Origin: Bacillus sp. ISL-18
GTDB lineage: Bacteria > Bacillota > Bacilli > Bacillales > Cytobacillaceae
DNA: 64,000 nt
Assembly (NCBI RefSeq): GCF_018613415.1
Contig: NZ_JAGGQG010000026.1
Location: 22,451-86,450 of the forward strand
Direction of reading: 5' to 3'
Below the pieces are notes generated by a model, which was not told where the DNA came from, ran no database searches, and saw only the letters and a list, made by a program, of their open reading frames with translations. Position 1 is the stretch's first letter, and each line of letters begins with the position of its first letter. Positions 1 to 8,586 of the stretch are shown here, one piece after another. The position numbers were made by a program, and so were the translations under genes.

Positions 1-1385
1 TTACGATACCGATTAGTATCCTGCTTATTGCCGTAATTATTGCCTCCTTTTTCCTACTTAATATTCAACCAGCAGAAGGAAAAATTGCAAGGGCGCAAAA
101 GCTGGCTGAATTCACGAAGCCGGCGGTCGTCCGGGTTGTCGATTACGCTGTAGTCAGTTGGCAGTTTACTAATCCTAATGATCCTGAAGTGATTGCCATA
201 CTTGAACAACTGAACAACCAATCGATCGTGGGCGGATCAGGTTCTGGTGCCATCATTAGCTCTGATGGTTATATTGTCACAAATGCCCATGTCGTAGAAG
301 CAACGCAAAAGAAAGATGAAGACATCGCTAATGAAGCATTCGAACAGGTCGTCACCACGGTTGCAGATTATTTTAAAGTAGATTATGAAACTGCCTATAA
401 TTATATGGTGAAGTACACCCAATATACGGATATTAAAAGAGTATTAAAGGTGGTTTTACCGGGTGGAGATGTCCTCGATGGAGAAGTTAAGAGCTACGGC
501 GCCCCTATTAATGAAGGGAAGGACGTCGCTGTTCTAAAAATTGAAGGAAAAAACCTTCCGACTGTACCACTAGGAAATTCAGATGATATCCAAAACCAAG
601 ATAATATTTGGGTCATCGGTTACCCAGCGGCAGCCGATTCTGACATTCTATCACCCGATTCATCCTTAGTCTCCTCGATGAATGCCGGTCAAATTTCTGC
701 TACTTCGAAAAAGACAGAACAAGGAAGTCCGGTTATTCAACTTAATGCAGCCGCGACCCACGGAAACAGCGGCGGACCTGTCATTAATGAAAAAGGGCAG
801 ATCATTGGACTATTAACCTTTAGAGGAGATACGGTCAATGGTCAAGAGGTTCAAGGATTTAATTTTGCTGTACCGGTAAATACGGTAAAGGAATTTGTGA
901 ACCAAGCCGGGGTAAGAAATACGAAGAGCGAAACGGATAAGCTTTATCAGGAAGGCTTGGAATTATACTGGGGCGGCTATTATAAACATGCTTTAGAAAA
1001 ATTCGAAGCGGTTCAGCGGATTTATCCAAATCATTCTGAGATCAAACAATATATTGCCAATGCTGAGAAGAAGGTCGACAGCAGTAAAACGCTATGGTCT
1101 GATTACGCAACCATATTCTATATCATCGATGGTGTAGCAGGATTGCTCGTCCTTATTCTCTTAGTGTTTACGTTCACCGGGGGCAAATCCAAAAATGATG
1201 CTGCCGCGACTGCAGCATTAACACCTTCCGCAGATCCCGCACCACCATCACCTTCAACAGCGCCGCCGACTGCACTGGAAAATACATTACAAGACCTAAA
1301 TAAAGATGGCAAACTCGACGTCCAAGACATCCTCCTCGCCCTCCAAGAACACCAGAAAAGGCAAGAGAAAAAAGACGAAGAATAA
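1..1385 (+). CDS. Membrane-anchored trypsin-like serine protease, 5' end outside the window
   Basis: The reading frame is open from base 3, so the start codon lies before the window; a GTG at 189 is inside the gene. The first ~22 codons encode a hydrophobic segment, a likely membrane anchor. A trypsin/HtrA-like catalytic domain follows: His in TNAHVV (codon 288-290), Asp in KDVAVLKI (522-524) and Ser in HGNSGGP (768-770). The C-terminal third has a TPR-like helical stretch, a second hydrophobic segment (about 1110-1190), a Ala/Pro/Thr-rich linker and an acidic DLNKDGKLDVQDI motif like a dockerin/EF-hand calcium loop. No PDZ domain is recognisable, so it is not a standard HtrA. Protease activity is well supported; the substrate is unknown. 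Confidence 0.85.
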   Translation, partial: TIPISILLIAVIIASFFLLNIQPAEGKIARAQKLAEFTKPAVVRVVDYAVVSWQFTNPNDPEVIAILEQLNNQSIVGGSGSGAIISSDGYIVTNAHVVEATQKKDEDIANEAFEQVVTTVADYFKVDYETAYNYMVKYTQYTDIKRVLKVVLPGGDVLDGEVKSYGAPINEGKDVAVLKIEGKNLPTVPLGNSDDIQNQDNIWVIGYPAAADSDILSPDSSLVSSMNAGQISATSKKTEQGSPVIQLNAAATHGNSGGPVINEKGQIIGLLTFRGDTVNGQEVQGFNFAVPVNTVKEFVNQAGVRNTKSETDKLYQEGLELYWGGYYKHALEKFEAVQRIYPNHSEIKQYIANAEKKVDSSKTLWSDYATIFYIIDGVAGLLVLILLVFTFTGGKSKNDAAATAALTPSADPAPPSPSTAPPTALENTLQDLNKDGKLDVQDILLALQEHQKRQEKKDEE

Positions 1386-1403
1386 GATGGTGCCGAATAA
1401 GAT

Positions 1404-1416
1404 GGTGCCTGTCACC
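1404..1416. repeat. REP-like hairpin GGTGCCTGTCACC, copy 1
   Basis: Short imperfect palindrome (ATGGTG-CCTGT-CACCAT, 1403-1418 region) just after the protease gene; a truncated direct copy (GATGGTGCC) precedes it at about 1386. Member of the family of nine copies in this window. Confidence 0.8.
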
Positions 1417-1425
1417 ATTTCTAAC

Positions 1426-1460
1426 AAGGGTGTAGTGTTATCGCTACACCCTTCTATTTT
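1426..1460 (+). terminator. Rho-independent terminator after the protease gene
   Basis: A 10-bp perfect stem AAGGGTGTAG/CTACACCCTT (1426-1435 and 1444-1453) with an 8-nt loop is followed by CTATTTTG. It lies between two copies of the GGTGCCTGTCACC repeat. Confidence 0.7.
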
Positions 1461-1484
1461 GTTGGTTTTGGCCTTCCTTTCTAT

Positions 1485-1497
1485 GGTGCCTGTCACC
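1485..1497. repeat. REP-like hairpin GGTGCCTGTCACC, copy 2
   Basis: Same sequence and orientation as copy 1, 81 bases further on. It ends two bases from the stop codon of the leftward comM-type gene (1500-1502), so it forms the 3' UTR of that gene. Confidence 0.8.
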
Positions 1498-1499
1498 AT

Positions 1500-2999
1500 T
1501 TACACTCTATTGAGATGGATTGCTTCTTGGATGCTTTGGTCAGTGATGGCAGGGCTCCATTGGAGATCTGCGATGGTACGGGCGGGGCGGATGATTTTAA
1601 TTTGGGTGCGGTTGCTCCAGTTTTTCTTGATGGACAGCTCCTGCAGCATTGTTTGCTGCGTCCGTGAAAGTGGACTGGCATACAATAGGTCGCCATAGCT
1701 GACTCTGCTATTGTATATTTCGGTCCCATATCGATGATACTGTCTTTCCCTTGCCTGCTTTACCCGTTCACGAACCATCTTAGACGGCTCCCCCTCTCCT
1801 AACTTGGCCGCAGCCTCAAAATTTACAGGCCGCAAGGACAAATGGATGTCGAAGCGATCCCGTAACGGACCTGAAAGACGGTTTTGATAGGATACGATTT
1901 GCTTAGCAGAGCACGTGCAATAATGGGTATTGGATCCGGCATAGCCACAGGGACATGGGTTCATTGCTGCTAGCAGCAAAAAGGAAGCGGGATAAGTAAT
2001 AGAAGCGTGGGTACGGCTAATCGTGATGATTCCACTTTCTAACGGCTGGCGCAGCATATCTAACGTTTTCTTCGAGAATTCTCCAATCTCATCTAAAAAT
2101 AAGACACCATGGTGGGCCAAGGAGATTTCTCCAGGCCGAGGGAATTGCCCGCCGCCAATAATGGCGATAGCAGAAGCAAAGTGGTGCGGGTTTCGAAATG
2201 GCGGCTGGTGATTCAGTGTGTAGGAGCTCCGGCTTAATTGATACAGACTAAGTACTTCTAACTGGATTTCTTTTGATAATGGCGGAAGAATGGATGGAAA
2301 CCCCTCAGCTAACAAACTTTTCCCACATCCAGGAGGACCTGTCATCAAGACATGGTGTCCTCCCGCAGCAGCCACTTCTAAAGCATGTTTCGCTTCAGTA
2401 TGACCAATAATTTGTTGGAAATCTAAATAACCGTTAACCGGACTGCCTGGCTCCACTCTTGTTTTTTTAAAAGAGGGTGGTGGTGACCATTGACCGCCCA
2501 GATGACTGATGACGTCCTTTAAGGATGTCACATAGACGATATCCAAATCAGTAAAATCTAACTCAGGGAGTAGCTCATCAAATGGAAGATATAATCTCCG
2601 AATTCCTAGCTTTCAAGCAGCTAACACCGCTGGAAGCATTCCTTCCACCGACTGAACCGCTCCACTCAATGATAAAGCTCCCAAAAAGCCTGTATCTTCA
2701 GGGATCACCGCCTCTAACTCATGTAAACTCAGCAGCACCCCCATTGCCATGGGAAAATCAAACATGGCCCCCATTTTCTTTTGGTCTGCCGGCGAGAGAT
2801 TTATGATAATTTTGTTGCCGTGCAGCACATATCCAAGCGAGCCAAGAGCAGCAATAATCCGCTCCTTTAACTCTTTTACAGCAGTATCTGGCAATCCAAC
2901 AATTTTAAACGAGTCATTCCCTACATAGGTGCCCACTTCTACACTCACACGATAACTGTCCATTCCTTTTAAGCCGATACTCGTTACTCGAGCCCACAT
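1500..2999 (-). pseudogene. comM: ComM/YifB-type Mg-chelatase-like AAA+ ATPase, interrupted by an in-frame TGA
   Basis: The N-terminal part (2999-2613) carries the ComM-type start (MWARVTSIGLKG...) and the NLSPAD and FDFPMA motifs. The C-terminal part has Walker A TGPPGCGKS, Walker B LFLDEIGEF and the NPCPCG and LRDRFD motifs. The two parts are in the same frame and separated only by TGA at 2615-2613, between ...VLAA and KLGIRRLYLP. Joined length is about 500 aa, normal for the family. ComM proteins are DNA helicases/branch-migration factors linked to transformation. The start at 2999 is preferred over 3008 because AGGAAGGGG is correctly spaced from it. The start overlaps the 3' end of the transposase gene. 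A CGA-to-TGA change would explain the stop; a sequencing error is possible. Confidence 0.85.
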
Positions 3000-3601
3000 C
3001 GGAACCATTCCCCTTCCTGCTTTAGAAGTTTGCCGTCTTCCCAGAAAAATTTATCAGTGGCTGAAGCATTCATGTATTGTTGGTAATTTTGCGCTGGGGG
3101 ATTGGAAAAGTAAGAAAGAATATGTTTGGGGTCAATGAGTGGATCGACTTCGCCATAAACATAGCTTCGATAGCTGCTCCAGGGATAATCTTCGGGGGAT
3201 GAAACCATCCCGGCCTCTACCGGATTAAGATGAATATATTTACTGACGTCAATCTCATACTCCCGAGAGTTGAGAAGTTCTGCACCATAACGCTTTTCAT
3301 ACACATGGCCAGTGAATTGATACTTCTTGTTAAAATATTTCGCGTACTTGGTATTGAGGTTTTTCATAATAATGCTTAGTGGGGTTTCAAGGGTTTCCAA
3401 CTGGAGGTGGGTATGGTTGGTCATCAAGCAGTAGGTATGGAGATGAAAGGGGTAACGCAATTGGGTTTCCACGACAAGTTCCAGATATCGCTCATAATCT
3501 TCCTCCTCAAAAAACAGCGAACTCTTCCGGTTCCCTCTGCTTGTCACATGATACTTCGCACCCGCAAACCACAAACGCACACTTCGAACCAATACAATCA
3601 C
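2984..3601 (-). CDS. REP-associated tyrosine transposase (RAYT, Y1_Tnp/HUH family)
   Basis: About 205 aa, usual for RAYTs. It shows the family start WFAGAKYHVTSRGNR, the HUH metal-binding pair in CLMTNHTHLQLE (His63, His65), and the helix KYIHLNPVEAG, where Tyr122 is the probable nucleophile, followed by the YPWSSYRSY motif. These single-domain enzymes process short palindromic REP elements, and unlike IS200 they are usually single-copy and not flanked by IS ends. A REP-like copy (3648-3660) lies 47 bases upstream and two more lie beyond comM. GTG at 3601 is the annotated start, but TTG at 3592 has better spacing to GGATAGGGAG. The 3' end overlaps the comM-type start. No IS boundary is visible, which supports a resident RAYT rather than a mobile IS. 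Confidence 0.88.
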   Translation of the reverse strand: MIVLVRSVRLWFAGAKYHVTSRGNRKSSLFFEEEDYERYLELVVETQLRYPFHLHTYCLMTNHTHLQLETLETPLSIIMKNLNTKYAKYFNKKYQFTGHVYEKRYGAELLNSREYEIDVSKYIHLNPVEAGMVSSPEDYPWSSYRSYVYGEVDPLIDPKHILSYFSNPPAQNYQQYMNASATDKFFWEDGKLLKQEGEWFRCGLE

Positions 3602-3647
3602 TCCCTATCCTTAATAAATATAAAGCCAAGATGAAAATAGTGCTTTC

Positions 3648-3660
3648 GGTGACAGGCACC
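3648..3660. repeat. REP-like hairpin, copy 3 (upstream of the RAYT gene)
   Basis: GGTGACAGGCACC, the reverse complement of copies 1 and 2, 47 bases upstream of the RAYT start. The rest of 3602-3905 shows no convincing gene. Confidence 0.78.
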
Positions 3661-3905
3661 TTTTCTCTCTTTTCCATTATACAAATATTTTCCATCCAAG
3701 CCTTCTGTTTGTTAGGATGGTAACAAAATGTTCATAGTTGGGGTAGGTTATCCCTATAGATAGCATGGGTTCAAACTTAACGGTACGTTTGTCCGTAAAA
3801 GACGGTCAAGCTCGATTTTCACGATAAATGTATAAAAGGTCCTACGTCATAATATTTATTTATAAGGTAGAGGAAGTTACTCACACTCTTTTCAACAAAG
3901 GAGGC

Positions 3906-4160
3906 ATGTCTCTGAAAATTGTCAGAATGCTTCAGCGAATAATCGGTGTCCTCCTCCTTGTGTACGGAGTTTACCTTATATTCGGTACACAGGAGTTCTT
4001 TGGTACCATCTTAATTATCCTAGCCTTCCTGATTTTTCCCAGCCTAAATAAAAAAGACCAAAGTGGTCCTCATGACGATTATAACCACAATCCCGAATCG
4101 ACCTCCACACATGACCATTCCTACGAAAGCCACAATTCCACCGGGGAAAGCGGAGACTAG
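3906..4160 (+). CDS. Small membrane protein of unknown function
   Basis: About 84 aa with two predicted membrane helices (IIGVLLLVYGVYLIFG and FFGTILIILAFLIFP) and a hydrophilic Asp/His/Ser-rich tail with several HDH/HDDYNHN-like clusters that could bind metal. The start is uncertain: AAAGGAGG (3897-3904) lies only one base before ATG 3906, so a later start (CTG 3912 or ATG 3927) is possible. No known family is recognised. It stands alone and runs convergently toward the ferritin-like gene. Confidence 0.55.
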   Translation: MSLKIVRMLQRIIGVLLLVYGVYLIFGTQEFFGTILIILAFLIFPSLNKKDQSGPHDDYNHNPESTSTHDHSYESHNSTGESGD

Positions 4161-4191
4161 AACAAGTCTATCCTGTTAAGCAAGGCACAAA

Positions 4192-4223
4192 AATGCCCCC
4201 AATAAAAGTTCATTGGGGGCATT
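4192..4223 (-). terminator. Terminator of the ferritin-like gene
   Basis: A 12-bp perfect stem, AATGCCCCCAAT/ATTGGGGGCATT, with an 8-nt loop. On the minus strand it is followed by TTTTTG, four bases after the stop of the ferritin-like gene. Confidence 0.85.
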
Positions 4224-4227
4224 ACCT

Positions 4228-4671
4228 CTATGATTTCCCTTTTGAAAAAAAATACAAAAACCAAACAGCATGATTTTGCTCATCGAGCGCCGCTCTTCTG
4301 AACGCCCCTTGAACCAATGGATCAGTGGCTTTATCGGCTATTTCCATATAAAAATCCACCGTTTTCTGCTCATCCTCAATCGCAAATTTTAAGCCTTTTA
4401 CATAACTAGTAGGACATTCTTCCAAAATTTTCGCTTGAGGCGGCCTTCCTGTTAATCGTTGATAGATGTAAACAAACTGCTGATAATGTCTGACTTCATC
4501 CTCACGAATCTCCAAGATCCGCTCCCGCTCTTTCTTACTCGATGCCAAATTGGCTAATCTTGCATAACATTCAATCGCACTATACTCACCATTAATTGCT
4601 TGTTCAATTTCTTGAATCAATTCATTCGTCTGTCGATAGACGGCATCGTAATAATTGGTAAAAGGATACAT
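4228..4671 (-). CDS. Ferritin-like domain protein
   Basis: A four-helix-bundle ferritin-like protein of 147 aa. Paired glutamate/histidine motifs typical of diiron centres are visible: EYSAIECYARL, REDEVRHYQQF, AIEDEQKTVDFY and ALDEQNHAVW. The start at 4671 (MYPFTNYYD) is chosen because AGGAGGG sits six bases upstream; an ATG at 4713 lacks such a site. Bacillus YhjR-type proteins look similar and are linked to spores, but I cannot assign that role here. It likely binds iron or acts in oxidative defence. Confidence 0.75.
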   Translation of the reverse strand: MYPFTNYYDAVYRQTNELIQEIEQAINGEYSAIECYARLANLASSKKERERILEIREDEVRHYQQFVYIYQRLTGRPPQAKILEECPTSYVKGLKFAIEDEQKTVDFYMEIADKATDPLVQGAFRRAALDEQNHAVWFLYFFSKGKS

Positions 4672-4762
4672 AGGGAACCCTCCTAATTGTTCATTATACA
4701 TTCTATGATTCATGAACCATTAGGTGTCTCCCCAGACAAACCCGCCGGACTCGTCAAACATC

Positions 4763-4813
4763 AAAAAGCCGCGGCTGCAAGGGAATGCCCCTTACTAAGC
4801 CACGGCCTCTTTA
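4763..4813 (-). terminator. Terminator of gtaB
   Basis: On the minus strand, AGGCCGTGGCT pairs with AGCCGCGGCTT using two G-U pairs, enclosing an inner AAGGGG/CCCCTT-like hairpin, and is followed by TTTTGATG. It lies about 70 bases after gtaB. Confidence 0.65.
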
Positions 4814-4852
4814 TGATCCTTGTCCACCAGACACGGACAGATGTACACGAAT

Positions 4853-4865
4853 GGTGCCTGACACC
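4853..4865. repeat. REP-like hairpin, copy 4 (variant GGTGCCTGACACC)
   Basis: The stem is AATGGTG/CACCATT with loop CCTGA. It lies 14 bases after the gtaB stop, followed by a degenerate TGACACC. Confidence 0.72.
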
Positions 4866-4879
4866 ATTAATGACACCTT

Positions 4880-5785
4880 TTACACTTCTTGGATGTTGAT
4901 TTTCTGTTGGTTTTCATTTTCTTCGATGAGTTCTTTTAGGAATGCGATGAGTTCATCATGGATTTCTTCTTTTTGTAATGCGACCTCGATGGTGGTTTTG
5001 ACGAAGCCGATCTTCTCGCCGACATCAAATCGTTTTCCCTCAAAATCATAAGCAAATACGCGTTGGATCTGGTTGAGTTTATGGATGGCATCTGTTAACT
5101 GAATTTCCCCGCCAGCCCCTGTCTCTTGAGAATCAAGGAACATAAAGATTTCAGGCGTTAAAATATATCTTCCCATAATCGCTAGATTAGATGGGGCTGT
5201 TCCTGGCGCTGGCTTTTCAACAAAATGTTTAACCTGGTAGCGTCTGCCCTCTGGTTCCATTGGATCGACGATCCCATAACGATGTGTCTCATTCTCAGGA
5301 ACATGCTGAACTCCAATGATCGAGGAGAAAGTGGCTTCATACTGATCAATCAGCTGTTTTAAACATGGTGTTTCACTTTGGACAATATCATCACCTAACA
5401 AAACTGCAAAGGGTTCATCGCCAATAAAGTTTCTTGCACACCAGACAGCATGACCTAACCCTTTTGGCTCTTTCTGACGAATATAATGAATATCCGCAAG
5501 GTTGGAGGTATAGTTTACTTTGCTTAATAAATCCCATTTTTCTTTTTCCATTAAGTTTTTCTCAAGCTCAGGGGCGAAATCAAAATGGTCCTCAATCGCA
5601 CGTTTCCCCTTACCGGTAACAATAATAATATCCTCAATCCCTGAAGCAATCGCCTCTTCAACAATATATTGAATGGTCGGCTTATCCACAATCGGCAGCA
5701 TTTCTTTTGGCATCGCTTTAGTTGCTGGTAAAAATCGAGTCCCCAGCCCAGCCGCTGGGATAATAGCTTTACGAACTTTTTTCAC
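4880..5785 (-). CDS. gtaB: UTP-glucose-1-phosphate uridylyltransferase
   Basis: Makes UDP-glucose from UTP and glucose-1-phosphate for wall polymers, lipoteichoic acid anchors and galactose metabolism. The start MKKVRKAIIPAAGLGTRFLP holds the nucleotidyltransferase signature (GxGTRxxP), followed by KEMLPIVDKP, KGLGHAVWCAR, LLGDDIV and FVEKP; length 301 aa matches B. subtilis GtaB. GTG at 5785 is the start, because AAGGAGAG is seven bases upstream and homologues start at this point; the frame extends six codons further (5803) without support. Two galE genes in the window would use its product. Confidence 0.95.
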   Translation of the reverse strand: MKKVRKAIIPAAGLGTRFLPATKAMPKEMLPIVDKPTIQYIVEEAIASGIEDIIIVTGKGKRAIEDHFDFAPELEKNLMEKEKWDLLSKVNYTSNLADIHYIRQKEPKGLGHAVWCARNFIGDEPFAVLLGDDIVQSETPCLKQLIDQYEATFSSIIGVQHVPENETHRYGIVDPMEPEGRRYQVKHFVEKPAPGTAPSNLAIMGRYILTPEIFMFLDSQETGAGGEIQLTDAIHKLNQIQRVFAYDFEGKRFDVGEKIGFVKTTIEVALQKEEIHDELIAFLKELIEENENQQKINIQEV

Positions 5786-6021
5786 AGACGATCTCTCCTT
5801 CAAGTTTTATTCATATGTAAATTAATGACAATATTTTTATCTTTCCCCAATGAATGACAATAACTATTAACATTATACCATGTTCGATTCAACAGCACCC
5901 ATTAGATTGGCATAAACAGTCCGAAGACATTTACCTCAAACCACACCGTCCTATTCTTCATTGTACGCCATCCCCGCTCGGATCGTGTCCTTGGAATCCG
6001 ATTCAGCCTGCCACGGACCTT

Positions 6022-7317
6022 TTAACAATAGCCATCCTCAATCCTGCGCTCAATCTCAACAATGGAATGAGTTAATTCCTCAAATGGAATCGGCCTGCTG
6101 ATAAAAAAACCTTGAATCAAATCACAGCCCAACCCTGCCCATTCAAAAAACTGAGCTTCCACCTCAATTCCTTCAATAATAACCTGCAGCCCCAGATTGT
6201 GAGCCATCGTAATAATCGGAGAAATCACGCCGATATGCTTTTTATTTTTCAATAAACTTGAGACAAAGTTACGATCAAGCTTTATATAGTCAATCGGAAG
6301 CTTCAGGAAATCCGAAAATGAAAAATAGCCATTTCCAAAATCATCCAAAGCAATCGTAAAACCCATTTCTTTCAAAGCAAACAAGGTTTCATTCACACTT
6401 TTCACCGTGTAAATTTCAATATTCTCGGTGATTTCCAATGTAATCTGCGACGCCGGGACCGAATATCTGCTAAGAATAGTAGAGGTTTCCAACAAAAAGT
6501 TATCTAGTAACAGTTGATTGACTGACAGGTTAATCGAGTATCTCACTTGTTGATCTGTCCCACTCGCAATATTTTTGCAGCATTCCTCAAAAACCCAATA
6601 AAACAGACCATTGACCAAACCAGCTAGTTCCGTATGGTCAATAAATTCTCCCGGGGTGATCATCCCTAAACTGGGGTGGTTCCAACGTATTAAAGCCTCG
6701 ACGCCGGTTATTTTCTTATCCACTAAACTATATTGAGGCTGGTATTGAACAGAAAGCTGCCCTTTCTTTAGGGCATAGGGGAGATCATTTTCAATTAACA
6801 TTTGCCGATAGGCCGTTGGGTCAAGCTCGCCATTGTAAAAAGAAAAGGTATTTTCTCCTCCCCTTTCAGCCTCATACATTTGTACCTTTGCAAACGACAT
6901 TAACTCATCAGCTTCTTCAGATCCATATGGATACATACAGATTCCCATATTACTGCCAACCGAAATCTGATGAACGTCCACTGTATATTTTTCGGAAACA
7001 ACGCGAATAATCCGTTCGCAGATGACCTTGCAGTCATGCACTGTGATATCGACTAGGAAGATGGCAAAATCAGAACCATTTACTTTTATGACGGTATCAA
7101 GCTCGCGAATCGAATTTTTTAGCCTCGCGACCATTTTTCTCAACAGGACTGACTCTACTTCATGATTTTTAGATGTTAACAATTCCGGTGGAATATGGAT
7201 TCGAAGATAGCAAACGGCCGCTGACATATTATATCGTTGGCAGAAAGCGAGGCTCATCTTAAGGCGTTCCTTCAACCGGTCCATTTTAGAAAATGGCTCT
7301 TCCACTATTTCATCCAT
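6022..7317 (-). CDS. EAL-domain c-di-GMP phosphodiesterase with degenerate GGDEF domain
   Basis: 431 aa, no membrane segment. The N-terminal half has a GGDEF fold in which the active site reads NGSDF (residues 80-84), so cyclase activity is unlikely. The C-terminal half is a full EAL domain: EALIRW (207-212), the conserved Asn in SINLSVNQL, LEITEN, ALDDFGNGY, IKLDR, IIEGIE and IQGFFISRP, with the catalytic acidic residues present. It should hydrolyse c-di-GMP to pGpG, perhaps controlled by ligand binding to the dead GGDEF. It is monocistronic, between gtaB and galE. Two other c-di-GMP enzymes lie at 24.8 and 43.2 kb. Confidence 0.88.
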   Translation of the reverse strand: MDEIVEEPFSKMDRLKERLKMSLAFCQRYNMSAAVCYLRIHIPPELLTSKNHEVESVLLRKMVARLKNSIRELDTVIKVNGSDFAIFLVDITVHDCKVICERIIRVVSEKYTVDVHQISVGSNMGICMYPYGSEEADELMSFAKVQMYEAERGGENTFSFYNGELDPTAYRQMLIENDLPYALKKGQLSVQYQPQYSLVDKKITGVEALIRWNHPSLGMITPGEFIDHTELAGLVNGLFYWVFEECCKNIASGTDQQVRYSINLSVNQLLLDNFLLETSTILSRYSVPASQITLEITENIEIYTVKSVNETLFALKEMGFTIALDDFGNGYFSFSDFLKLPIDYIKLDRNFVSSLLKNKKHIGVISPIITMAHNLGLQVIIEGIEVEAQFFEWAGLGCDLIQGFFISRPIPFEELTHSIVEIERRIEDGYC

Positions 7318-7438
7318 ACTGACCCACCTTTTCCAGCCTGCAGCCGTTTTCCTTAAGTGTAACCTAAACCACTATGCCCAGCAATAACCAGATATCTTCC
7401 ATTATAAAGAGATGGTTTCAAGGAAGGATTATAAAAAT

Positions 7439-7472
7439 AAAAGCAATGCGCCTCGAAAGCTGCATTGCTTTT
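7439..7472 (-). terminator. Terminator of the first galE
   Basis: AAAAGCAATGC/GCATTGCTTTT, an 11-bp perfect stem with a 12-nt loop, directly after galE; A and T runs on both sides make it usable in both directions. Confidence 0.85.
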
Positions 7473-7481
7473 CATTAAAAG

Positions 7482-8453
7482 TTAATATAGTTGATTTTGA
7501 TGCCAATTCCAAGCATCGGCAATAATTTTTTCAAGACTGCGCTCTGCTTTCCAGCCTAGCTCCTGATATATTTTCTGCGACGAAGCTACTAATCTAGCAG
7601 GGTCTCCCGCACGACGTTCGGCCATTTCCACGTTTGCTTTGATTCCCGTTACCCGTTCACATGTCTCAATGACTTCATTTACAGAATAGCCAAGTCCATT
7701 ACCTAAATTATACGTCTCAGTAGACTTCTCACCTGATAATAAGGCTTCTAGGGCAAGAATATGCGCCTGTGCCAAATCGGTTACATGAATATAATCGCGG
7801 ATGCATGTTCCATCGGCCGTATCATAATCTGATCCAAACACAGAAATTTTTTCCCGAGTTCCTAATAGCTGCTGTAGAATAATTGGAATTAAATGAGTTT
7901 CCGGGTCATGACTTTCACCAATAGACGCTGATTGGTGGGCACCCGCCGCGTTAAAGTAACGAAGCACCACATAGTTTAGCCTATAGGATTTTGAAAAATC
8001 AGCCAGCATCTGCTCAACCATCAGCTTGGAATGTCCATATGGATTAATTGGAGCAGTCTTACTCTCTTCATCAATCAGCTCCACATCAGGAATTCCATAT
8101 GTAGCAGCTGTAGAAGAGAAAATAAAGTTTTTCACTTTAAATTTAATCATGACTTTAAGCAATGTTAAGGTCGACGCCACATTATTTTCATAGTATTTTA
8201 ATGGATCAATAACGGACTCTCCGACCAAACTATAAGCTGCAAAGTGCATAACGGCTTTAATTGGATAACTTCTAAACACCATTTGCAGGTCGTCTTCATT
8301 GCCGAGGTCTCCTTTAACAAAGATGGCTCGCTTATCAACCGCTTCACGATGGCCTGTTGAAAGGTTATCCAACACGACAACATCCTCTTTTTCTACTAAC
8401 TCCTTAACGAGATGGCTACCAATATAACCAGCTCCGCCAACGACGAGAATCAT
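7482..8453 (-). CDS. galE: UDP-glucose 4-epimerase, first paralogue
   Basis: An extended short-chain dehydrogenase that interconverts UDP-glucose and UDP-galactose using bound NAD. The Rossmann motif GGAGYIGSH opens the protein; the active-site region has SSTAATYG and the Tyr-x3-Lys pair in YGHSK, then RYFNAAGA and DGTCIRDYIHVTDLA. ATG 8453 is preferred to 8459 because AAGGGG is correctly spaced. It is about 323 aa and clearly diverged from the second galE at 20.1 kb, so the two may have different substrates (for example UDP-GlcNAc). It stands alone between the EAL gene and amt. Confidence 0.92.
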   Translation of the reverse strand: MILVVGGAGYIGSHLVKELVEKEDVVVLDNLSTGHREAVDKRAIFVKGDLGNEDDLQMVFRSYPIKAVMHFAAYSLVGESVIDPLKYYENNVASTLTLLKVMIKFKVKNFIFSSTAATYGIPDVELIDEESKTAPINPYGHSKLMVEQMLADFSKSYRLNYVVLRYFNAAGAHQSASIGESHDPETHLIPIILQQLLGTREKISVFGSDYDTADGTCIRDYIHVTDLAQAHILALEALLSGEKSTETYNLGNGLGYSVNEVIETCERVTGIKANVEMAERRAGDPARLVASSQKIYQELGWKAERSLEKIIADAWNWHQNQLY

Positions 8454-8551
8454 ATTCATTTCCCCTTAGCTAGAATTAAAAACCTTCATTATTATACCAT
8501 TATTCTTAATAAACAGCTTCTAAAGGCAGTTTACCAATTATTTCTATAGAT

Positions 8552-8585
8552 AAAAAGGCCGGATTCCATATGAATCCAGCCTTTA
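8552..8585 (-). terminator. Terminator of the amt gene
   Basis: AAAGGCCGGATTC/GAATCCAGCCTTT, with a 5-nt loop and a T-run on the minus strand, immediately after the amt stop at 8587. Confidence 0.83.
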
Positions 8586-8586
8586 C

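Noticed and set aside
1306..1698. 130-aa rightward frame over the protease 3' end
   Set aside because: It crosses a terminator and two REP copies and runs into the antisense of comM; no coding pattern.
2613..2615. TGA read as selenocysteine or programmed recoding
   Set aside because: No SECIS-like context or selenoprotein family fits; ComM does not use Sec. Mutation or error is simpler.
2984..3601. IS200/IS605 insertion sequence
   Set aside because: Sequence motifs are of the RAYT type, no tnpB or left/right IS ends are visible, and repeats are dispersed REP-like hairpins.
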